From Methanothrix sp. (GTDB lineage Archaea; Halobacteriota; Methanosarcinia; Methanotrichales; Methanotrichaceae), in contig JAJRAX010000143.1 in assembly GCA_028679775.1 (NCBI GenBank), forward strand, positions 1-7,708: a stretch of 7,708 bases of DNA, read 5' to 3'. Below, piece by piece: positions 1 to 6,500 of the stretch. Within the stretch, counting starts at the first letter, position 1. Each line of letters opens with the position of its first letter. The notes under the pieces were generated by a model that saw only the letters and a program-made list of their open reading frames with translations, was not told the DNA's origin and ran no database searches. A program made the translations under genes and the position numbers.

Positions 1-2199
1 CATCCGTCCATCATCTGGTCTGCCGATGTTGAGAGGATAGATGCCACGCCAATAGTCACCGGAACGACGGTTTATGTCCTGGCTGGAAACGGCACGCTCT
101 ATGCCTTTGATCTCCGGAAGGGAGTTTTATTATGGAGCTCGCAGATGAATGGATGGGTCTTTCAGACAGCCACCCCGGCCAGCAGCAACGACCTGGTCTT
201 CGCCGCTGCAGACTCAGGAATCCTATCAGCGTTCTGCTCATCGACGGGTGAAGAGCTTTGGAGCCGGAGCCTGACAGACAAGAGGTTTGAAGCCCCCATC
301 ACATATCTCGATGGCCGAATTTTTCTAGGAGAAGGAAGCGCCTATGGTGCCGGGGAGAAGAGATACCTCTGCTTCTTCGAGAATGGAACTGAGTGCTGGA
401 ACCATTCGGACATGACCCGGGGCTACCAGTGGTGCGGATCCTGCGCTGCCGGCGACTATCTGATATTCGGTCAAAATGACGGACGACTCAAATGCGTTAA
501 CCGGTTCACCGGTGCCCTGTCTGATGAGCTAAATCTCAACGATAGCTCAAGGATCAGCTTCTTCAGGGCCAAACCGGGCAGAATCCGCTCATCAGTCACT
601 TTTCATGAAGGCAGCATCTACACCACATCGGAGTTGGATGCTCAGCAGGGCTATGCCTGGAAGATAGGATTTGATGCGAAGACTGGTCGCCTCCTGGACC
701 TCGGCTGGAGCAGTGCAGTAGGCTTTTCCACATCCACCCCAGCAGTGGTCGGCGACAGAGTCTACCTGGGCGTGGGTGAGCATGGGCACTCCGGTGCCCT
801 GGTATGCCTGGACGAGAAGAACGGCGAGCCGATCTGGTCTTATCCGGTGCCTTCCGGCGTGAAGTCCTCTCCGGCCATATCAATCTCATCAGCAGAGCCC
901 AGGATTGTCTTTTCAGTGTCTCAGGTCAACGGCTCACTCTATTGCCTCAAGGACAGAGGAGACGAAGCCGAGCTGCTGTGGATGTGCAACCCGCCTGACG
1001 ACGGTTATATCCTGGGCGGAGCTGCCATCTCCGACGGACGGATCTGCTTTGGAACTGAGGGCGACCAGCGTTATGGAAAGCTGTACTGCCTGGGCGAAGG
1101 AACCGATGAAGGATCCTGGCCCCAGTTTCATAATAACCCTGAGCACACCGGATCGGCAACCTCTCGCGCACCTCGCACCAATCAAACCGCCTGGGTAAGC
1201 GAGATGATTGGGGCCCAGCCAGGCTCCTCGCCCTCCGTGGCCGAAGGACGGGTCTATGTAAATTGCATTAACAACCTTACTGCTCTTGATCAAAACACGG
1301 GAAAATCACTCTGGAGCCATCCGATCAATTCCGCAGGAGATTATGCCTTTGGCTCTTCACCCGTTTACGACAGTCATTTTGTCCTCTTCGGCTCAGACAA
1401 AACCTACTGCCTCAACGCCTCTGACGGTCGAAAGCTATGGAGCTTTGCGCCACCCAGCGGCAGGCCGGCAGTAGACGGCAGCCCGGCAGCGGCTGAAGGA
1501 CGGGTATTGGTCAGCGACTGGGACGGCCATCACTATTACTGTCTGGATGAAGAGACCGGCTTGGAGGTGTGGAACATCACAGTCGATGGCAACGCCCAAT
1601 CCACACCGGCCATTTTCCGCAATAAAGTGGTCCTGGCCAGTTGGGACTGGGGTCAAGGTGGAAGGATATATTGCCTGCACCTGGAGAACGGAACTGAGAT
1701 ATGGAGACGTGACACTGAAAACTCACCCTGCGGCTCAGCAGCCCTGTTCGAGGACCGGGTCTTCTTCGCCACCTATAATTTCCAGGGAACGGGCGACCTT
1801 CTTGCCCTCAGCCTGGAAAATGGCACAGTTCTCTGGAAGGCAGAGGTCAGCCCCACAGACAGCACACCTGCGGTAGCCGATGGCCGGGTATTCTTATGCG
1901 GCGGCTGCGAGGGCTTTTCAGATCTGCAAACGTACTGCTTTGATGCCCAGACTGGAGACCTTATCTGGAAGACGCCGGCAGAGGAGAGGATCGGAGACTG
2001 GAGGTGCTCTCCTGCCTATGCTGATGGCATGCTCTATGCCGGCAGTCCGGACTATGTCGAGTACGGCGGAGTCAATGCCCTGTATGCCGACAGCGGCAAG
2101 ACTGCCTGGAGATATGATCAGGGTGGCTCCTCGCCTTCAATCGCAGGAGGAATGCTGTTTACCATTGGCAGGGGTCGAGTGTATGCTTTTTCAGACTAA
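1..2199 (+). CDS. Secreted tandem PQQ-like beta-propeller protein (5' end missing)
   Basis: Frame 1 is open from the first base to TAA at 2197-2199, giving 732 visible residues. The first ATG in the window (145) is internal: the 48 codons before it are in frame and encode propeller sequence (LYAFDLRKG, then LLW). Two propellers follow each other. Residues 1-370 carry eight strand-d type repeats (LYAFD, LSAFC, YLCFF, LKCVN, IGFD, LVCLD, LYCLK, LYCLG). Residues 371-732 begin with GSWPQFHNNPEHTG and carry eight more (LTALD to VYAFSD), usually followed by a TG..LW-type turn. This is the PQQ_2/BamB-like superfamily, which usually forms extracytoplasmic binding scaffolds. No enzyme residues are evident. 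By comparison with gene 2, the first blade's Trp lies at window residue 6, against residue 59 there, so about 50 residues including a signal peptide may be missing. Several N-X-S/T sequons (for example ENGTE, ENGTV) agree with a surface location. The substrate is unknown. Confidence 0.9.
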   Translation, partial: HPSIIWSADVERIDATPIVTGTTVYVLAGNGTLYAFDLRKGVLLWSSQMNGWVFQTATPASSNDLVFAAADSGILSAFCSSTGEELWSRSLTDKRFEAPITYLDGRIFLGEGSAYGAGEKRYLCFFENGTECWNHSDMTRGYQWCGSCAAGDYLIFGQNDGRLKCVNRFTGALSDELNLNDSSRISFFRAKPGRIRSSVTFHEGSIYTTSELDAQQGYAWKIGFDAKTGRLLDLGWSSAVGFSTSTPAVVGDRVYLGVGEHGHSGALVCLDEKNGEPIWSYPVPSGVKSSPAISISSAEPRIVFSVSQVNGSLYCLKDRGDEAELLWMCNPPDDGYILGGAAISDGRICFGTEGDQRYGKLYCLGEGTDEGSWPQFHNNPEHTGSATSRAPRTNQTAWVSEMIGAQPGSSPSVAEGRVYVNCINNLTALDQNTGKSLWSHPINSAGDYAFGSSPVYDSHFVLFGSDKTYCLNASDGRKLWSFAPPSGRPAVDGSPAAAEGRVLVSDWDGHHYYCLDEETGLEVWNITVDGNAQSTPAIFRNKVVLASWDWGQGGRIYCLHLENGTEIWRRDTENSPCGSAALFEDRVFFATYNFQGTGDLLALSLENGTVLWKAEVSPTDSTPAVADGRVFLCGGCEGFSDLQTYCFDAQTGDLIWKTPAEERIGDWRCSPAYADGMLYAGSPDYVEYGGVNALYADSGKTAWRYDQGGSSPSIAGGMLFTIGRGRVYAFSD
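1111..2196 (+). repeat. Duplicated propeller unit, copy A (C-terminal half of gene 1)
   Basis: This 362-codon unit runs from the WPQFH motif to the C-terminal VYAF strand. It aligns almost end to end with 2317-3408 in the next gene, with the blades in the same order. By eye, about two thirds of residues match. In the 39-residue stretch starting at residue 500 (positions 1498-1614), 31 of 39 residues are identical to gene 2 residues 163-201. Similarity at the DNA level is patchy, with shared runs such as GGAACTGAGATATGGA, so this is an old gene or domain duplication and not a recent DNA repeat. Confidence 0.85.
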
Positions 2200-2206
2200 T
2201 ACTATT

Positions 2207-2213
2207 AGGAGGT
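2207..2213 (+). promoter_or_regulatory. Ribosome binding site of gene 2
   Basis: AGGAGGT lies ten bases before the ATG at 2224, within the 24-bp gap after the gene 1 stop. It is close to a full complement of the archaeal 16S rRNA 3' end and fixes the start of gene 2. The gap has no room for a promoter plus leader, so gene 2 is probably read from an upstream promoter. Confidence 0.85.
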
Positions 2214-2223
2214 TTAGCACAAA

Positions 2224-2301
2224 ATGAACTCGGCAAAATCAGCTATTGCCTGGCTGGCAATGGCAATCGTAGCTACGGCAGCTATCATTATAGCGTCGGG
2301 C
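2224..2301 (+). other. N-terminal signal peptide or membrane anchor of gene 2
   Basis: Residues 1-26 contain one basic residue (Lys5) followed by an uninterrupted hydrophobic stretch of about 18 residues, and then the acidic linker IDEGGD before the propeller. No lipobox Cys is present. Cleavage near the A-S-G at residues 24-26 is possible, but retention as a single N-terminal membrane anchor is equally compatible. Confidence 0.75.
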
Positions 2302-3426
2302 AGCATAGACGAAGGAGGTGACTGGCCACAGTTCCATCTGAACTCAGAGCATCAGGGAGCTTGTCTGTCCTCTGCACCCCATGACAACCGGACCGCATGG
2401 GAGAGCGAGAGCATCGGTGCCCAGGATGGATCTTCGGTATCGGTTGCAGGCGGATGCGTTTATGTCAACTGCATTGACCGACTGGTCTGTCTTGACCGAT
2501 CGTCAGGAAGGACGCTTTGGAATGTCACTCTATCTCCCACAGCCGATGTCTGCAATGTTTGGGGATTTTCACCCGTTTACCATGACGGCCTGCTCTTTTT
2601 GACAGGCTCCAAGGTCGTCTGCCTCAATGCCACAAACGGCCTAGAGCAATGGAGCTTTTCCTTCCCAACGAAAAGGGGCTCGGTAGACGGTGGACCGGCT
2701 GTGGTTGACGGTCGGGTAATCGTTGGCGACTGGGATGGCCACCACTACTACTGCCTGAACGAATCTACAGGAGAAGAGACCTGGAACTTCACAGTTGAAG
2801 GCAACGCTCAGTCCACACCCGCCATTTCCGATGGTCTGGTGGTCCTGGCTGGCTGGGAGTGGGGCCTTGGTGGAAGGATCTACTGCCTGGACCTGGAAAA
2901 TGGAACTGAGATATGGAATCAAAGCACCAGCAACTCTCCATGCGGCTCGGCAGCCCTCTTCAAAGACCGAGCATTTCTCACCACCTACAACTTCGAAGGA
3001 GATGGCGATATCCTGGCAGTATCTCTTCACAACGGTAGCCTGCTCTGGCAAAAGAGCATAGCTCGTAGCGACAGCACACCTGCACTGGCTGATGGACGTC
3101 TCTACGTCTGCGGCGGAGCCGATGGCTTCAGCGACAAGGCCACATACTGCTTCGACGCCGAAAACGGAGATCTCATCTGGAAGACAGAGCCACAGGACGA
3201 GATCGGCGAATGGAGATGCTCTCCAGCCTATGCCGACGGCCTGGTCTTCGTGGGACAGACGCAGAACATGAATTACACTGCCCTATGCGCTCTTGATGCT
3301 GCCACCGGCAAGATGGTCTGGAGATATCCTGCAGGCGGCTCGGCTCCAGCAGTAGCCGACGGCCTGATCTACAGCATCGGATACGGCAGGGTGTATGCTT
3401 TTGGCGAAGGGGGAGGCAGCTCTTGA
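2224..3426 (+). CDS. Exported single PQQ-like beta-propeller protein
   Basis: This is a complete 400-residue protein starting at ATG 2224 behind a strong ribosome binding site and ending at TGA 3424-3426. Residues 1-26 form a hydrophobic signal or anchor segment (core IAWLAMAIVATAAIIIA). The propeller starts at residue 32 with GDWPQFHLNSEHQG. It has eight repeated strands (LVCLD, VVCLN, YYCLN, IYCLD, ILAVS, TYCFD, LCALD, VYAFG). The Trp near residue 59 (TAWESE) probably pairs with the last strand to close an eight-bladed ring. It belongs to the PQQ_2/BamB-like superfamily, and the name does not mean PQQ is bound. It is a paralogue of the second half of gene 1 and overlaps gene 3 by one base. 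Several sequons (ENGTE, NFTV, HNGS, NYTA) fit a position outside the membrane. A scaffold or ligand-binding partner of gene 3 is a reasonable inference. No catalytic motif was seen. Confidence 0.92.
   Translation: MNSAKSAIAWLAMAIVATAAIIIASGSIDEGGDWPQFHLNSEHQGACLSSAPHDNRTAWESESIGAQDGSSVSVAGGCVYVNCIDRLVCLDRSSGRTLWNVTLSPTADVCNVWGFSPVYHDGLLFLTGSKVVCLNATNGLEQWSFSFPTKRGSVDGGPAVVDGRVIVGDWDGHHYYCLNESTGEETWNFTVEGNAQSTPAISDGLVVLAGWEWGLGGRIYCLDLENGTEIWNQSTSNSPCGSAALFKDRAFLTTYNFEGDGDILAVSLHNGSLLWQKSIARSDSTPALADGRLYVCGGADGFSDKATYCFDAENGDLIWKTEPQDEIGEWRCSPAYADGLVFVGQTQNMNYTALCALDAATGKMVWRYPAGGSAPAVADGLIYSIGYGRVYAFGEGGGSS
2317..3408 (+). repeat. Duplicated propeller unit, copy B (gene 2)
   Basis: This 364-codon unit, from the WPQFH motif to the terminal VYAF strand, matches copy A at 1111-2196. 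Shared landmarks in order are IGAQ.GSS.SVA, the VYVNCI strand, DWDGHHYYCL, GNAQSTPAI, GGRIYCL.LENGTEIW, SPCGSAALF, DSTPA.ADGR, CSPAYADG and GRVYAF. The length difference is two codons, mainly in loops. Confidence 0.85.
3409..3416 (+). promoter_or_regulatory. Ribosome binding site of gene 3, inside the end of gene 2
   Basis: GGGGGAGG lies nine bases before the ATG at 3426, within the last codons of gene 2 (the Gly-rich GGGSS tail). Together with the TGATG stop/start overlap it implies translational coupling of the two proteins. It also supports 3426 as the true start of gene 3. Confidence 0.8.
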
Positions 3427-3503
3427 TGGCTCAGGATTTTAAAGGCTGCAGGGCCCTCCTCCCGGCCCTTTTTATCATCATCCTCTGCAGTCAGGCTCAA
3501 GCC
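3426..3503 (+). other. Signal peptide of gene 3
   Basis: Residues 1-26 have Lys6 and Arg9, then the hydrophobic core ALLPALFIIILC, then SQAQA with an A-X-A cleavage motif ending at Ala26. The mature protein would begin DFVTFQADNQRSG, a degenerate version of the WPQFHxNxEHxG propeller opening. The Cys at residue 21 lacks the small residue expected before it in a lipobox, so a Sec signal cleaved by signal peptidase I is preferred. Confidence 0.85.
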
Positions 3504-6500
3504 GACTTCGTCACATTCCAGGCAGACAACCAGCGGTCCGGCAACGTCAGCGGCACAGGTCCAAAAGAGGCAAACCTTCTCTGGAGCATTAGCCTGACAG
3601 GCCACGGTTATGTTGGAGCGGCCGCAGTCGTCTCTGGCGATAGGATATTCGTCTCCAACTGGCCTGACATGACATTCAAGGGAGAGATGGGTCTAGTCTG
3701 CCTGAACAGCTCAGACGGCACCCGTCTGTGGATCAATGCTCTTGGCGGCAAAGGCGCAGCGTCAACTCCGGCTTTGGAGGGCGACCGGATATTCACGGGA
3801 TCATACACAGGAGACATCTACTGCATTGACATCAGGACAGGAGAGACCTTGTGGAGCCAAAAAATAGAGCCTGACCCCCAGTGGTGGGGTGTGGCCTCAT
3901 CGCCACTAGTTCAGGATGATGTGGTTTACGTCATGAGCTTCTCAGACGGAAACCTGCATGCTCTGAGCCTGGAAGGAAAAGAGCTGTGGAATCTGTCCAC
4001 AGGCCAGGTGAGCCCATATCTGTCTGCTGCCGCATTCGAAAACAAGCTCTACATGCCAGGTGGCGACCCGGCCATATATTGCCTTGATGCGGCATCAGGA
4101 AAGCTCTTGTGGAAGCAGGTGACCTCAGCCCAGATCACAGCGACGCCCACGCTCGCAGAAGATATGGTCTACCTGGTCACTGCAGATGCCCTCCTGGCTC
4201 TGGATAACGAGACCGGCGAGCAGATCTGGAGAGCAGAGATCAATGGAACCATCTCCTCCCCGGCAGTCTCCTTCGGACGGGTCTTTTTGGGGTCCGATGA
4301 CAGCCCTGCAGGACACATGAACTGCTTTGACGCGAAAAACGGCACTCTTTTGTGGAGGACGGAGGCAAATGGCCCTGTCAAGTCCTCGCCTCTCGTCATA
4401 AACGGGCTGGTCTATTTCGGCACTAGCTGCGATGACGGCATTGTCTGCGCTCTGCATGCCTCAAACGGTTCCGTCAGGTGGTCGTATCCAGTAAATGCCT
4501 TCATCATGTCCTCGGCATCTGCATCAGACGGAACTCTCTACATGGGGTCTGACGACGGCAAGCTGTACGCATTCGGCACCAGACCCAGGGGCCTCCTCTG
4601 GAAGGGAGAGGTCCTGCTGGATGATACAGGAGTCAATATCACAGCCGACAGCGGCAAGAGCTATCAGGTCAAAGGAATCTGTGCCCTGTCAGCTCTGGTC
4701 AATGCCGCAGAGGGGAGCGGCCAGAACTTGGAGATAAACGACTCACTCTACGACCTCTTCGGTCTGCAGATAAAATCGATAGGCGATATTCACGCCGATG
4801 GTGAGAATTCCTGGCGGTTCTGGATAAACTATCCTGACGAAGCAGTCCCCACATCTGGGCCAGATCTCATCGACCTGAACGATGGTGATCGAGCGATATT
4901 CTATTTTGGAGACAGGCGGTCAAATCCAGAGGACTCGCCCCGCCTGGAGATCACAGTTCGGGTCATCCAGAGGAGGCCTGAAGCCCTTTTTTTAACAGTC
5001 GGCGGCCAATCCCAGATTAAGCAGGCATCCAATGGATCCGTTTTAAATGTTACTATCCTCTCACCAGAAAATGCCACAAACCTCTCCTTATACGAACTGA
5101 TATTTATAGAGATGATTGATGATGAGGCCGCCTCCAGCCTGGCTATTCCACTTCAGAAGGCCCGGGAGAAAGGTGTGCCGATAATAGTGATAAACTCCGG
5201 AGTATATGAGAGTCTGGCAAATGTCAACCTCACAGATCATCCATTCATCCAGCAATACTGGGACTATGGCCAAGTCGAGAACATGAGACGCCTGTTCACC
5301 TACCTAGCCGCAAATTTCTGTGGCCTATCCCTTCGTGTGCAGGATCCTCTGCCGACTCCAACTGAATATATCTATCACCCGGATTCCCCGGACATATTTG
5401 AAAATATTACAGATTATCTGAGCTGGTATGCTGGCAAAGACGGATACAAATTCAATTCATCCGCTCCAACGATTGGCGTGCTCAGCTACTATCAGGATCT
5501 GGATCAGCCGGACAGATCGGTGCTGATCCGCACTATAGAGGATAATGGCGCCAATGCAATTGACCTGGGCATATCCAACAGCTCATCTCTTCAAAGATTT
5601 TTTGCCGTTAATAATACCACTATTATAGATGCTGCAGTTCTCACCAAATCCTTTCGACTCAACTACGGCGATCCCGATCAGGGAATAGCCGATCTGCAAA
5701 AGCTCAATGTGCCTGTGCTGAGAGGACTGAGGCTCTACTATCAGACCGCCGAGGAATGGTCGAACAGTACAGGTATCGAGCCTACTGAGATCTATTTCCA
5801 GATAGCTCTGCCTGAGATGGACGGAGCGATTGAGCCTATTGTCATCTCAGCCAGAAACGAATCAGGATATCAGCCCATAAGAAGCCAGATGGAATGGCTC
5901 GCAGACCGTGCGGTGGCCTGGGCCGATTTGGGCAGGATCAACAACTCGGCCAAGAAGGTTGCCCTGATCTACTACAATCACGGCGGCGGGAAGGATAACA
6001 TCGAGGGCTGCTACATCAATGTGCCCAGAAGCCTGCAAAACATTCTCGATGGTTTATTGGAGGACGGGTATAGCGTGAATGGAACGGTTCCTGAGGAGAT
6101 GGCTCTGGTCGATCTTCTGGTTCATCAGGGTACCAACGTGGGATCCTGGGCTCCGGGAGAGCTGGATGCTATGGTCAGGGCCGGCAACGCCACTCTTCTG
6201 CCTGCCGGGATATACGAGGAATGGTTCCACGAACTGCCTCAAGACAAGCAGGAGGAGGTAACGGCCATGTGGGGAACTCCCCCCGGAGAGATCATGGTCT
6301 ATGCAAACCAGTCGGGCAAGTACATGGTAATTCCCAAGCTGTCTTTCGGAAACGTCATCCTCCTGCCGCAGCCAAGCAGAGGATGGCTTGAGAACAACAC
6401 TGTTCTCTATCACTCCAAAGACATACCGCCACATCATCAGTATATCGCGTTTTATCTATGGCTCAAGAAGGGATTTGGAGCGGACGCGATCGTTCATCTG

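Noticed and set aside
145..147. ATG at 145 as the start of gene 1
   Set aside because: The frame is open to base 1, the upstream codons encode a good propeller strand, and there is no signal peptide or convincing ribosome binding site here. The gene begins outside the window.
934..1293. Minus-strand open frames (also at 2641-3051, 4125-4457, 6054-6437 and 6456-6818)
   Set aside because: They lie wholly within strongly supported + strand genes, have no recognisable domains and no convincing start signals. They are antisense shadows.
2200..2223. Promoter, terminator or cobalamin riboswitch between genes 1 and 2
   Set aside because: Only 24 bases are available, and they are accounted for by the ribosome binding site and spacer. 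No hairpin or T-rich terminator was seen.
1880..2227. + strand frame bridging the gene 1/gene 2 junction
   Set aside because: It overlaps the conserved end of gene 1 in another frame, and its product has no recognisable motif.
2224..3426. Quinoprotein dehydrogenase using PQQ
   Set aside because: The blade repeats match the structural superfamily, but no adjacent disulfide Cys-Cys, catalytic Asp context or cytochrome motif was seen. BamB-like scaffold proteins share the same repeats.
3471..3491. Lipoprotein signal (lipobox) around Cys21 of gene 3
   Set aside because: The residues before the Cys are Ile-Ile-Leu, not the small residues a lipobox needs, and an A-X-A cleavage site follows at residues 24-26.
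4987..4993. Run of seven T as an internal terminator or slippage site
   Set aside because: The reading frame continues without interruption through it and CobN motifs follow in the same frame. No second frame with coding sense begins there.
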